A stretch of DNA of 64,000 nucleotides from Actinernus sp. WN-2022 (lineage: Eukaryota; Cnidaria; Anthozoa; Actiniaria; Actinernidae): assembly GCA_030867875.1 (NCBI GenBank), contig JAOWCC010000577.1:77419740-77483739 (forward strand), written 5' to 3'. Within the stretch, counting starts at the first letter, position 1. Each line of letters starts with the position of its first letter. Position numbers and translations under genes: made by a program. Positions 34,605 to 45,310 of the stretch are shown in pieces. The notes beneath the pieces are model-generated. The model made no database searches, was not told where the DNA came from, and saw nothing but the letters and a program-made list of their open reading frames with translations.

Positions 34605-35246
34605 TTAAGGCACATCAAACTGCACTTCCTGGTATTCTGATTTCCGGTCATCAATTTGAACAAATTGCTTTCTATCAGTCAAGTAGCTGGAACGCCATCT
34701 CAGAGAAGGTCTAGAAAAGCCCAGATTATGCATTTTCTTAAGGATGGTTTTGAAGTGGATAGTATCAAAAGCTTTTGAAAAATCGGCCATAATCATGGAA
34801 GTAACATGACCCTGTTTCATTGCTTTGATAATATCATCACGTATGCGGAGAAGTACAGTCCCTGTTGAATGACCCTTTCTGAAGCTAGAGATGCGATCCA
34901 TTAATAGTCCATTAGGTTCAATGTACTGAGTCATTTGATAGTAAGCAAGACGTTCAGAGACCTTTGATAGTACTGGAAGAATAGCTATTGGACGGACATC
35001 ATCATTGACAACAGGAGGATCGACTTTAGGTATAGGTGTTAATCGTGCAATCTTCCATAGCCTTGGGAATACAGCTTGATTCATACTGCTGTTGCTAATA
35101 TAGGTCAAAGGTGATGCAAAAACCTCGGCAACCATTCGTATAAACTTCGATGGCAGTAGATCGGGGCCAGTACTGGTGGAGGTCTTGAGAGATTTTAGCT
35201 GTTGAAGAACTTCAGTGTAAGTAATGTCTGAATGTAAAGCTATCAC
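34605..35246 (-). pseudogene. LINE 3 reverse transcriptase, fingers and palm
   Basis: Contains LKTSTSTGPDLLPSKFIRM, FPRLWKIARLTPIPK, DDVRPIAILPVLSKVSERL, FRKGHSTGTVLL and IMADFSKAFDTIHF, with the first catalytic Asp in the last. The frame then runs to a stop just past VQFDVP, where GVPQG would be expected, so a frameshift falls at the next motif. Confidence 0.88.
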
Positions 35247-35520
35247 TAGAGTCTGGCTCTAGCGATTCTATATATGCAAACAAATCAGCCTCTGGAGGGG
35301 CTCGGTTCCTAAAGTATGTTTAGCAGTGGTAGAGAAGTGTACATTAAGAGCATCTGGATCAAAATGTCGAATTGGTTTCAAAATGCGATGAATTGTCCTC
35401 CAAATACTCTTGGAGTCTGGGGAAGAAAGCTGTTCCCGCATAAATGCCCTCTTAGCCTTTTTTATCTTACGTTAGAGTTCATTTCTGGCAGTACGAAAAG
35501 CTGACCAAATAAAAGGTAGC

Positions 35521-36525
35521 TCATGCAGTTTTGTGTGCGAGATGACGAAGTTTATTTCTCTCTTTCTGCAAGGCCTTGATATCCTCACAATTATGCCACG
35601 GAGCTGGAGGACGAGAGATTTTACAGCGATGAAGGGGTGCATGCAGATCCAAGCACTCGGTAATTAAGGTGTTAAGCGTTTCAAGCTTATCATCAACATT
35701 GTCCAAACCGTAAATAAGGCTGAAGGGAAGTTTAGCAAAATTTTCTTTGAACTTGACTTCATCAAACTGTTTCTCATTTCGTAGATATTTGTACCGAGAC
35801 AGAAATCTGCTGACACGGTTGTTGACACACACGAAGGGCGCACTATGGTCACTCACCAGAGTGCACGAGAGGACATCAGTAAAAGTAATTCTATTAGGAT
35901 AGTTAGAAATTACATGGTCAATCAGAGTACTGGAGGTAGCTGTGATTCGAGTAGGTTTAGTTACATGCTGGGACAAATTAAATGAGCTAAGAGCATCAAG
36001 ATATTGGTTTATAAACGAGCATTCAGCCGGGTTCAGTAGGTTAATATTAAAGTCACCCAAGATAAGTAACAGGCCATCCCATTGGGCTGCAATGTGGGCC
36101 AGAAGGGAATTAAATCCATCCAACCATGCTGGTGGTGAGAGAATACGTTCCGACCGATAGATTACCCCAAGTAATCCAGGGATTTCCAGCCAAAGATGCT
36201 CCATTTGAGGCTGAATACTTTCTAGATCCGTGCAGCGCTTGTACTTAATGCCATCACGCAAATAGGCACCAACTCCACCTCCTCTTATGTTATCTCGATT
36301 ATGGAAAACACAGTTAAAGCCAGGGATATACACATAATTAAGGAGCAAAGTGTTATCCTTCAGCCAGGTTTCACTCATTGTTATGATATCGAATGGATAT
36401 TTATCTATAGTCAGTACGAGTTCATCAAAAGTTGATAACATGCTTTGAGTGTTTATATGCATCACCCGCAGTTCAGACTTAGCACGAAGCATTGAGAGAT
36501 AAAAATCCTCGCTCTCTGATTCCAT
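35521..36525 (-). pseudogene. LINE 3 APE-type endonuclease
   Basis: Reads LRVMHINTQSM (first Asn), DIITMSETWL (catalytic Glu), GGGVGAYLRD, LLILGDFNINLL (Asp and Asn), TLIDHVISN and LVSDHSAPFVCV (Asp-His). These are the ordered metal-binding and catalytic motifs of apurinic-like endonucleases that nick target DNA for LINE insertion. All catalytic residues look intact over 334 codons. It is separated by stops from the PHD finger upstream and the RT downstream. Confidence 0.9.
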
Positions 36526-36534
36526 TGTTGAATC

Positions 36535-36760
36535 ACGTTAGGATTTAAAACCTCAAAGTCATCTTGTATATTGTCACACACATAGAAGGGAAGCACAGCC
36601 AAACTACAATTAGAACAGTAGAAGTCATTCACAAATGAGTCTTGAACAGATTTCATCTTAGGGAACAAGCACCGGGTATGAAAAATATCAAGGCATGAAT
36701 AGCATACAATCCTCTTCTGGTTTCGCCTGACAGACTTCTCACAGGAACGGCACTAATAGG
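36535..36760 (-). pseudogene. LINE 3 PHD-like zinc finger
   Basis: On the minus strand it reads CRSCEKSVRRNQKRIVCYSC, then a short stretch ending FHTRC, and CSNC after a further loop. This is a Cys4-His-Cys3 spacing typical of the PHD finger found upstream of the endonuclease in many CR1/L2 LINEs. One frameshift separates it from the endonuclease start at 36525. Confidence 0.75.
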
Positions 36761-36821
36761 AGCTTTTGAAGTTTGGTTTGCAATACCACACGTAATGGAG
36801 GCAGGAATCGATGGTCACTCT

Positions 36822-36848
36822 TGGTCCTGCATTCAATTCAATATCATC
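36822..36848 (-). other. Decayed 2A-like ribosome-skipping motif
   Basis: Reads DDIELNAGP directly upstream of the PHD region. The 2A consensus is D-x-E-x-N-P-G-P, so only the first proline is replaced (by Ala). Several LINE families have such a motif at the N-terminus of this ORF. The surrounding frame continues upstream as AGIAVICLS. Confidence 0.55.
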
Positions 36849-37300
36849 ACTGAGGCAGATAACTGCAATGCCTGCCAAAAGTGGAGTCACTGTTTGGATA
36901 ATAAGATATCCTCCGATTTAGAAAGCGAGTTCTCGTGATTGTGTTATTAGGAATGTTCGCCTCAGCAGGTAAATATCGTGGATATTTAGCTGAATCATAC
37001 AGCAGTTCATAGAAAAATAAGATTGCTGCAGTAATGAACACTAGTAGCTAGCAGTAATCTGTGTACTTTTCCATCGCCATTGAACCCTTTAGGAACAGTT
37101 TTGAGTGATCGATTTGGAGCTCCGGAAAACATGGCCGCCATTTCAACCACAGCAAGCCCAAGGCATCACGTGGGCATTGGCCACTCGGTAGAATAAGTCT
37201 TCCCTGGCGCAGATCGCCATGTACGAGTGGCAAAGGTTCAACTAGGGAAAAATGAGTTGCTGAGACCAATTTCGAAATTGTGTCCATTGGAGATCAAAGC

Positions 37301-37849
37301 TTGATGATGATAATGGATATATAAGTGAAGTCAGAATAGACAGCAGAAATGTGACAGACCTTGAAACCAGAGCCAAGAAGATAACGAAAGGCTAAGAAGA
37401 CCTTTGTACAGAAGACAGAGTAATGCATGTTTGCAGTAATGCATCGCAGAAAGGCAGAATCAAAGCGTCATACGGGACTTTAACAAGAAATGAAGACATC
37501 GGTGACGTTATAGATACTAAAAACGAAAGTAAAGCAAGACGAACAACGATAGATCGAAGTTGTGATTAATGAGACTTTACTTTGAGACTAGCAGAAGCCT
37601 GCACTTTATTCGAATGACAGTTATTTTCTTACTTAATTTAGAAATTTGATTTATATGGTTTAGGTTATGCATAGATATGCTATAGCACATCAAGGAAGGG
37701 AAGAATGGATAAAAGGAAAAATCAGACCGTAATTAGTAGTAAAAATTTGGCTCTGGAATGCATTCGATAATTAGTTCATTCTTTCTTGTAAATGTATTAC
37801 GTAATGTAGCTGTTATTACATAACCGTCATGTAACTGTTTATTTAGGTA
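37301..37849. other. gene-free spacer
   Basis: No exon or element is recognised. It ends in the target site CTTTT of the Gypsy element. Confidence 0.4.
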
Positions 37850-37854
37850 CTTTT

Positions 37855-38033
37855 TGTTACGTAGTTTGATTGGCATTCCATTGTATTACGTCACGGCCGC
37901 ATGGCCCTGTGCAGTCATGCATGTAAGCATGTTTTCAGAGTTGAGCTGACTTAGAATAAAGCTGTTTGTGTGTTTCTTGGATAGCGTTTTCCCAATTAGT
38001 TGAACCCGAATAGTTTGCCACAAAGACGTGACA
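37855..38033 (+). repeat. Gypsy 5' LTR
   Basis: 179 bp, starts TGTTACG and ends GTGACA. It contains an AATAAA signal near 37956. Matches the 3' LTR at 42161-42339 except for three substitutions. Confidence 0.93.
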
Positions 38034-38051
38034 ATTGGCGACGAGGATGGG
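38034..38051 (+). other. Gypsy primer-binding site
   Basis: ATTGGCGACGAGGATGGG begins one or two bases after the LTR; TGGCGACGAGGATGG is the expected TGG-starting complement of a tRNA 3' end. The tRNA identity was not determined. Confidence 0.7.
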
Positions 38052-38115
38052 ATCCTGCTCATCAGCGTTCTAGAGAAGGAATAGGGCGGAAATTTGTTTA
38101 GAAGTAACAAAGAAC

Positions 38116-38811
38116 ATGGGAGAAGAAACGCGACCCTGAATTTACGGTAAAGTAAACAAATACAATTCGGCGGACGATTGGGAATCCTACACAGAGCAGT
38201 TGGACTTTTATTTCATAGCCAACCAAGTAACAGACTCCAAAACGAAGAAAGCGATTCTTCTGGCGAATTTAAGTGCAGAGACATTCCAATTACTAAAGGA
38301 TTTGGTAATGCCCGCCAAGCCGAAAGACGAAGAGATTACGTACGAAGTAATAGTCAACAAGCTCAAAGAACACACGAAGCCTGAAAGGTCAGAGCTTTTA
38401 GCTCGCTATGAGTTTGATAATAGAAGCAGAAAGCCCGGAGAGTCGGTCTGTGCCTATGTAGCTACGCTGAAACATATGGCTGTGGATTGCAAATTCTCTG
38501 ATGCGATGCGAAAAGAACGACTTCGAGACAGGCTTGTGTCTGGGATCAAAGACGACAAAATGTTGAGAGAAATGTTGAAAGAGAAATTATCGGACTTGAC
38601 ATTTGACAATGCTGTCAGGAAATGCCTGGCTATAGAACAGGCTAATAAAGATGTTATGGCCTTTAATAACGAGCTTAGTCAAGATACTAAAGTTAACAAG
38701 CTGGATAGTTATAAACGAAGGCCTTCGAGGAAAAAAAACCACAGGGAGCCCGAAACAACAGTCACAGCCCACTGCGACTACAAAGTGCTACCGATGCGAA
38801 GGACAGCATGA
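38116..38811 (+). pseudogene. Gypsy gag
   Basis: The Gag frame begins near 38116 (an MGEE start with an early stop) and is open from 38200. It reads a retrotransposon gag domain: FYFIANQVTDSKTKKAILL, KDLVMPAKPKDEEITYEVIV, YEFDNRSRKPGESVCAYVAT and the RLRDRLVSGIKDDKM block. A CCHC knuckle (CYTCGKQGHISRAC) lies at about 38842-38883 in the overlapping pol frame, so gag and pol are joined by a frameshift. Confidence 0.85.
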
Positions 38812-39595
38812 CCCTAAAAGCTGTTCTTTTATCAAGGTTAAGTGTTATACGTGTGGAAAGCAAGGGCACATAAGCCGGGCATGTCGCCAGAATGCAGAAA
38901 ACAAGCCGACAAGAGGTCAACCTCTAAATGTCATGCTGGACGATGACAGCGAAGAAACTGAGGAGGAGGACTGGGTCGGGTTGCATGCGGTTCACACGAA
39001 ATCTGCTTGGAAACCGATCTTAGTTGATGTGGAAATAGAGGGCACTAATATCTCGATGGAACTGGACACTGGCTCAGCTGTTTCAGTTATGAACGAAACA
39101 AAATATTGGGAACTGCTGAGCCAAGTGCCGCTGGAAAACACTACCTTGAAATTGCACACCTACACGGGCGAATGCGTGACGCCTTTTGGGATCATGTACG
39201 GGAAGGTGCGTTATGGAAATCAAGAAGTGACACTCCCTCTTTACGTGACTACTGGCAGTGGACCAACATTACTGGGCCGAGAGTGGTTATATTCTATCCG
39301 CTTGGACTGGCCGTTGATGCGTCTTGGAACGCAGCAAAGTTTGAAGGATGTGCTGGACAAGCACTCGGCAGTGTTTTCGGAGGAACTCGGAACACTGAAG
39401 GGCATAAAGGCGCGGGTTCAGCTGAAGGAGAACCCAACACCACGGTTTTGGAAGGCTCGCCCAGTGGCTCTGGCACGGAAGCCAGCAGTACAGCGTAGAC
39501 TGGATGCACTTGAAGCAAAAGGGATCATCAAGGTCGTGCCTCATAGTGACTGGGCCACACCCATTGTGACACCTGTTAAGAAGGACTTGTGGTGA
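38651..39595 (+). pseudogene. Gypsy pol 1: zinc knuckle, protease, RT start
   Basis: Open for 314 codons. A CYRCEGQHDPKSC and a CYTCGKQGHISRAC knuckle are followed by an aspartic protease with ELDTGSAVSVM, then a linker and the first RT strand (PRFWKARPVALARK, HSDWATPIVTPVKKD). A small deletion at about 39590 moves the frame before the CGDFK block. Confidence 0.88.
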
Positions 39596-40265
39596 TTTTA
39601 AGGTGACTGTAAACCCGCAGTTGAAAATAGATGAGTACCCCCTTCCCCTCATTGAAGACATTTATGCAAGTATAAGTGGTGAAAAGCAGTTTAGCACACT
39701 TGATCTGCGACAAGCTTATTTACAGATGGAGTTGGAAGAAGAGTCAAAGCCTTATTTGACAATCAATACAGCCCGTGGCCTTTACCAGTACCAGCGGTTG
39801 CCATACGGAGTGGCATCCGCCCCGGCTGTTTGGCAGAGGGCCATGGATCAGGTTCTACAAGGAATTCCAGGAGTCCAGTGTTACCTGGACGACATTATTG
39901 TGACAGGTGCAAGGCAGGAGGAACACATTGCAACACTCGACACAGTCTTGCAGCGACTGGAAGATTACGGTCTTAAGGCAAATCGTGAGAAATGCAAGTG
40001 AATGCGTGATTCAGTGGAGTACCTGGGGCACACCATCTCCGCAGAGGGGCTGCACCAATCCCCAAAGAAGGTGAAAGCTATGGCGGAACTTCCTGCACCA
40101 GAGAATGTGGGACAGTTACGGTCCTTTCTGGGAATGGTGCAGTATTATGCACGTTTCTTACCTGATTTAGCGACACATCCTGTACCACTGCATCATCTAC
40201 TGCAAAAGGATGTGAAATGGGTCTGGGGTAAGGAGCAGGAGAGTAGTTTTAAGAAGGTCTAGAGT
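39596..40265 (+). pseudogene. Gypsy pol 2: reverse transcriptase
   Basis: Frames 39603-40001 and 40002-40262 are the same protein, separated by a TGA at 39999-40001. They read FSTLDLRQAYLQMEL (first Asp), RLPYGVASAPAVWQRAMDQ and CYLDDIIVTG with the catalytic YLDD, then VEYLGHTISAEGL and VQYYARFLPDL. A TAG at 40260-40262 ends this part. Confidence 0.9.
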
Positions 40266-41425
40266 ATGCTGCTCCAGGAACGTGTCCTGACTCACTTCAA
40301 CCCAGACCTACCAGTTGTTCTAGCATGCGACAGCTCGTCCTATGGACTGGGCGCGGTTCTCTCGCATCAAATGCCGGATGGCAGCGAGAGGCCGATAACC
40401 TATGCCTCTCGTTCGTTGACCAAAACGGAGAGAAAGTTTGCCCAGATTGAGAAGGAAGCGCTCAGTTTGTACTGGGGTGTACGGAAGTTTCAGACATATC
40501 TAGAGGGTCGTCACTTCACGCTGATCACGGATCACAAACCCCTTAAGTATATCATGGACCCTGGTAAAGCCGTACCAGTTACCGCAGCAGCACGGCTGCA
40601 GCGTTGGTGTTTGTTTCTCGGTGCTTTTTCATATAAGATTGAGCACCGGGGAACTAAACAGCATGCTAACTGTGATGGCTTGTCACGTTTACCTTTAGCG
40701 CAGACTCCGGAGGACAAACCGGATGAAGTGGAGTTGTACCATATAACAGTGGTTGACGCGTTGCCTGTCACTGAGAAGGAGCTTCGAAGAGAGACAAACC
40801 GAGATCCTCTTCTTGCACGAGTCGTGCGGTTAGTAGAATCGGGCTGGGAAGGTGCGGAGTCCCACCCCGATATTGTTCCTTACACCTGTCGCAAGGATGA
40901 ACTGACTGTGCATCACGGGATCCTCATGTGGGGAAGCCGGGTAGTTGTGCCTCCAAAGTCGAGAGAAAGGGTCCTTGACATGTTGCATGAGGGTCACATG
41001 GGGATTGTGAAGATGAAAGGAGTTGCACGTGGCTACACCTGGTGGCCTCAGATAGACAGCGACATCGAGGGGGTCGCTAAGCGGTGTCATGGTTGTCAGG
41101 AGGTGGCACGGAATTCAGCTCGTGCTCCGCTGCACAGGTGGGAGTATCCGGCGCACCCCTGGCAACGGCTCCATGTTGACTTTGCGGGACCGGTTGAAGG
41201 GAGGATGCTGATGGTGGTGAGTGATGCCCACAGCAAGTGGCCGGAGATCTTCATAATGCGCAACACCACGACAACGGAGACTGTGTCGACGCTACGCTCC
41301 CTGTTCGCAAGGATGGGTCTGCCGGAACAGCTGGTCTCTGACAACGGACCACAGTTCACATCTGAAGAGCTCAGACAGTTCACTGAGATGAACGGGATAA
41401 GACTTATCATCTGTCCACCAGTGGT
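40266..41425 (+). pseudogene. Gypsy pol 3: RNase H and integrase core
   Basis: RNase H begins with LACDSSSYGLGAVLSH and has the YWGVRKFQTYLEGRHF and TDHKPLKYI blocks. Integrase follows with an HH-CC zinc finger (HEGHMGIVK...CHGCQ), the catalytic LHVDFAGP Asp and VSDNGPQFTSEE Asp. After CPPV a deletion of several codons shifts the frame just before the catalytic Glu. Confidence 0.9.
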
Positions 41426-42082
41426 TTGGCAGAGCGTTTGGTGCAGAGTTTCAAGACCGGCATCAAGGCAGATCGGACAGACAGGTCCCTGCAGCACAAG
41501 CTCGACAGGTTCCTGTTTGCATACCGCAACACACCACATGCCACGACGGGGTACAGCCCTGCAGAGCTACTGTTCGGCAGGAGCCTCAGGTCGAGACTGG
41601 ACTTGCTGAGGCCGGATGTAAAACGGCAGGTTGACAAGAAGCTGCTGCAGAACGAAACCCGCGCTTTGACCTCTTTTGAGGACGGTGATGAAGTGTGGGT
41701 GCGAAACTACCGGGGAGGTCCGAAATGGATGCGTGGCAAGGTGTTTCATCGTACGGGACCGGTGATGTACAGGGTCCAGATGAATGACTACACCTGGAAA
41801 CGACATGTAGAACAGATGCGTTCCGCAGTGACCGAAGGAAGCCTTAACGAAGAACGCCAAGAGTTGCCGTGTCCGAATGTTTTGGTACCCCCTTCTGATC
41901 CGGTGGAGGTGAACCCTACAACAAACGTACCTGAGAGTTCGGAGGTAGCCGCTCCTGAACCAGCTCAGTCGACACCTGAACGACCTGTTGCGAGTGTGGC
42001 AGCTGACTCTGAGGCATCGTCACCGACAGTGAAGACTACACGCTCGGGACGAGTAGTGAAGCCTCCAGTTAGATTCCAGTAG
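41426..42082 (+). pseudogene. Gypsy pol 4: integrase C-terminus
   Basis: Starts in the new frame with MAERLVQSFKTGI, supplying the integrase Glu. It continues with the FAYRNTPHATTGYSPAELLFGR block and a GPKWMRGKVFHRTGPVMYRV DNA-binding tail, and ends in a Pro/Ser/Thr-rich stretch at a TAG. Confidence 0.9.
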
Positions 42083-42140
42083 TTAGGATACGGGATTACA
42101 AGTTGGACTAGAACATTGAACTCGTTAGTTTAAATGTTTA

Positions 42141-42160
42141 GGATTTAAGGGGAAGGAAAG
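42141..42160 (+). other. Gypsy polypurine tract
   Basis: GGATTTAAGGGGAAGGAAAG directly precedes the 3' LTR, as expected for plus-strand DNA priming. Confidence 0.8.
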
Positions 42161-42339
42161 TGTTACGTAGTTTGATTGGCATTCCATTGTATTACGTCAC
42201 AGCCGCATGGCCCTGTGCAGTCATGCATGTAAGCATGTTTTTAGAGTTGAGCTGACTTAGAATAAAGCTGTTTGTGTGTTTCTTGGATAGCGTTTTCCCA
42301 ATTAGTTGAACCCGAATAGTTTGCCACAAATACGTGACA
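42161..42339 (+). repeat. Gypsy 3' LTR
   Basis: 179 bp, with three substitutions relative to the 5' LTR. Followed by the CTTTT target duplication. Confidence 0.93.
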
Positions 42340-42344
42340 CTTTT

Positions 42345-43482
42345 GGCGTATGTAAATTTCACCATTTTATCTATTTATTCGCTCTCGTTGTAAAATTAGT
42401 TAGTTGTTGCTACGTTCAACTCACTGGACATTCGAAAGATTTGGGACTTTGGATACTAAATCGAAACTCACTGGATATTAGTAGAGCTACATTTATATCG
42501 GCGATATTAAAGTAATAAAAAAAGAGTAAATCGAGATTCTTGTAATCAAACAGGTTTTGCTAATAACACTACTGATCCCGTACAAGTGCCTTTAAATATA
42601 TGAATTAAGCTTAGTTTGCCATCTAGTACAACTACGTGCTCCATGAACTATATGTATTCACCTATTCACCCATTGTATTGAATGTTTTTTGCTCCTTCAA
42701 CCAAATTTGTTCCTAAACTTTTGAAGCTAGGGGCAACTTTGCTCCTGAGTAAAAAATAATATTTCGAGCCCTGGTTGCTGGGGAGTTTGCCAAGTTGCTA
42801 TAATTTATTAAGAAACGGTTATTATTAAGATACCTTAAGGTATCAGAAGCCCTTCAAGAGTGCTTCTCGGAAACGTTTAATTGCGCGCGTTAAATTCAAG
42901 AAAACCCCATACATTTTCTGAACGCATAATAAACACAGATTCGAGAAAACAATTTTATTTTATTTATTAGTAAATACTCTTATCTATTGTGTTTTTGATC
43001 TAATTTGACCGGCATACCTTATACCTGGAGCTCCTGTCCCTCGAGAATTTGACGGAAAAGGCTTGTATGATCGAATTTCTGTTTAGTCAGGGAATCAGTT
43101 TTGACGAAGGACGTGAAAATCCAAGTACACTAACGAGTGAGCTAACCTGCAAGTAGAAACGGACTGATCATTTATAACCCGCCACAGAAGTAAGTATAAT
43201 CATGATTTAATACTATGTGTGATCAATCGAGGTAGTAGGTTAGAGTCAAATAACCGCTGAATCCATGTATGTTACGAAATAAATATATTGCTTGTATTTG
43301 TATTCCAGATCGAATAGCTGAGTATTAAACCAAAACTTTAATATTATACGGTTTGTGGTGGTCATTATATGTGGCGTAAAAGTTCTAAAGGAATCATTGA
43401 GGAAACATTCATTTCATTTCTTTGGTTGTACTGACAGAGAAATTCCCGAGAAACAGATTGCCGATCGAGCAGTCAAACACAT
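42345..43482. other. gene-free region, possible 5' leader of the gag element
   Basis: No coding sequence. It lies directly upstream of the gag fragment and might contain its LTR, but I find no matching copy in the window to prove it. Confidence 0.35.
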
Positions 43483-44611
43483 GGCAGGAGACGAGCTTCC
43501 CTGCTAGCAGGTTTCTCTCTGTCTTGGTAAAATGGAAAGCGAAGGAGAGAGACCTCTGCCGACATCAGACGCTTTCTCTGCGGCGCATGCGTAAAGTTTC
43601 CTTGGCAACAGGTGACTTGTATCCATATGAGACATCACGATGTTCTTGCACCCATCAATCAGTTTTCACGCGAAGACCATGCTTGTGGATAAAAAGTAGA
43701 AATTCGTCCGGATATACTGTGCCGAAAATTAGTCACGATATATTCTCATCCAGCACCTGTAAAACCGGCTTCGAGAAACAAAGATAGTAAGGCTGTGTTT
43801 AAATATTTGGGCTTAATAACTTTGATTCAAACTTACAAGCGAAACTCCTTTGAGCACCCGGCCTGTACTGTCGGTAGTCGCTTCAAACGGCTGTCTAAGA
43901 ACAGTCCTACTAATATGAGCAAGAAATCGCCAGGTTTTTGAGCTGTCAAAGCAAAAAAAACGACTTTCTAATTCAAACAACGTAACGAGTAGGAGTGTCA
44001 CGAATGTCGTCTTCGTGACATAGTGGGCTCAATATTAGACAAGCGACTAAATGCAACTTGGATCGTGCGTACAGCTCTTTTTTGGTAAAACCTGTTTTTG
44101 AAACTGGTTTGACTCGTCCATGATTGTGGACGGCGGTTGAACAAAGAAAGCGTTGGATTTCGGCCGAGGTCTCTCTCCTTCGCTTTCCATTTTACCAAGA
44201 CTGAGAGAGACCTCTGCTAGCAGGGAAGAGACGTGCTTAAAGAAGCGAAGATAATTCGGAGGACCGCCAAAGCGGCAGTCACCAGATGTGGCAAGGCATT
44301 AAGTAAAAAGGCATTAAGCAACCTGTTTGAAGGTAAACGGCCGGACCAAGAGGTAAGAGATGCCCTAAATAAAGTTGTAGTAGCTTTCGATGATTTGGTG
44401 CTGAAACATGAGAATTACACAAAGTATATATAAAACGACATGGACTTTGAAATTCAAGAAGGTTGGATGGGAGAATGTCAAGAGACATTTATGGCATTAG
44501 AAATGCAGGCTAAGATATGCATGGAAAGTTTAGTTAGTAAAGGGAAGGGATCTCTGGAAAGTAACGGGGTTTCTAAAGGGAAAAATACGAGCAGTAAGGA
44601 GTATCAAAGTA
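43483..44611 (+). pseudogene. Retroelement gag-like fragment with MITE in its start
   Basis: ATG at 43481-43483 reads MAGDE; the frame resumes after the MITE as LKEAKIIRRTAKAAVTRCGKA, SNLFEGKRPDQEVRDALNKV and LVLKHENYTKY. A second frame (44440 on) gives GWMGECQETFMALEMQAK. The helical, Lys/Glu-rich layout matches the N-terminal gag of BEL- or Gypsy-type elements in invertebrates. No pol follows, because a second MITE and then the Polinton begin. Confidence 0.55.
43497..44227. mobile_element. MULE-type MITE, 9-bp target duplication (731 bp)
   Basis: Ends TTCCCTGCTAGCAG...CTGCTAGCAGGGAA are part of inverted arms of about 80 bp that both contain CTTGGTAAAATGGAAAGCG. GAGACGAGC (43488-43496) and GAGACGTGC (44228-44236) flank the element with one difference. 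A 9-bp duplication plus long arms is the Mutator signature. No transposase; short internal ORFs are not gene-like. Confidence 0.82.
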
Positions 44612-44917
44612 GTAGTATAGCCGGCGTCAAAATGATACCACCTCATATTTTTCCACTCGAATCGTTTGATGGCCCCCTCCCCCAATACCTTTTTTGGACC
44701 CTGTTGAATTTTTGACCACAATGTGTGTTTATTGTACCAAATCCCAACTTATTATCTCTGGAATACCATAGATGTTGTGATTGGGTACAATAAACACACA
44801 TACTGTGGTCAAAAATTTCAACAAAGTCCAAAAAAGATATTGAGGTCGGGGGCCATCCAAACGGTTCTCCTGTGGAAAAATACGAGGTGGTATCAATTTT
44901 AATCCCGACTATACTAC
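44612..44917. mobile_element. Hairpin MITE (306 bp)
   Basis: Nearly the whole element is one inverted repeat: GTAGTATAG, GATACCACCTC, TTTTTCCAC and GTGTGTTTATTGTACC on the left recur inverted on the right. Arms are about 130 bp around a short centre. It lies between the gag fragment and the first P2 gene. Confidence 0.8.
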
Positions 44918-44984
44918 CAGTGGTCACGACACAGATAGAAAATTTCTAATTAGAGAATGTAATGTATATGGTATATATCGAACG

Positions 44985-45179
44985 ATGGAGAAAGGCTCTT
45001 GTAGCTGGGTGATGTTTGGGAAGGATACGAGGTGTGTAAGAGGTCTAGGTCGTTCGAAGACAGAGTACTGCGCCCAGCATAATTTCCAGATACGAGGTGG
45101 GAGTACATCACCCACACCATGTTCTAAGTGTGGTCGTGGCTGCCTTACGAGTTACGGTCTTTGCTCGAAGTGCGGATAA
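44985..45179 (+). CDS. P2 small Cys-rich protein (zinc-ribbon-like)
   Basis: 64 codons starting MEKGSCSWVMFGK. Cysteines fall at CSW, TRC, EYCAQH, then TPCSKCGRGC and LCSKCG, suggesting two small zinc-binding knuckles. A TATATGGTATATAT stretch lies about 10-25 bp before the start. I do not recognise a family. It could be a DNA- or RNA-binding regulator; that is inference. Its position as the first ORF of P2 is observed. Confidence 0.55.
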   Translation: MEKGSCSWVMFGKDTRCVRGLGRSKTEYCAQHNFQIRGGSTSPTPCSKCGRGCLTSYGLCSKCG

Positions 45180-45310
45180 ACACAGCGCCATCGCCTCTGT
45201 GCGTTACAACGCCGCACTAGGGAGCGCTTTGCAAAGGTGTTAGCCGAATTGAAAATGACGACCCTGGTGTTTAATTAGAGAAGGGCTTCATATACATATT
45301 ACCAAAGAAA

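Larger units (their letters stand above)
33525..37300 (-). mobile_element. LINE 3 (PHD finger, endonuclease, RT; CR1/L2-like)
   Basis: Minus-strand LINE with an (ATA/ATT)n tail at 33526-33545, a non-coding 3' end, RT fragments (34022-34435, 34605-35246), an APE endonuclease (35521-36525), a PHD-like zinc finger (about 36540-36760) and a 2A-like motif (36822-36848). Domain order matches CR1/L2-type elements. Frameshifts separate the parts. The 5' limit near 37300 is approximate; the sequence at 37048-37287 shows no recognised domain. Confidence 0.82.
37855..42339 (+). mobile_element. Gypsy-type LTR retrotransposon, complete ends
   Basis: Bounded by two 179-bp LTRs (37855-38033 and 42161-42339) with three visible mismatches between them. 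CTTTT is repeated directly outside (37850-37854 and 42340-42344) as a 5-bp target duplication. A primer site follows the 5' LTR and a purine tract precedes the 3' LTR. Inside are gag and pol in the order protease, RT, RNase H, integrase. Two in-frame stops and about three frameshifts make it non-functional despite intact ends. Confidence 0.93.

Noticed and set aside
37048..37287. 79-codon minus-strand ORF near the 5' end of LINE 3
   Set aside because: Protein-like composition but no family and no link in frame to the LINE ORF; kept only as uncertain LINE 5' sequence.
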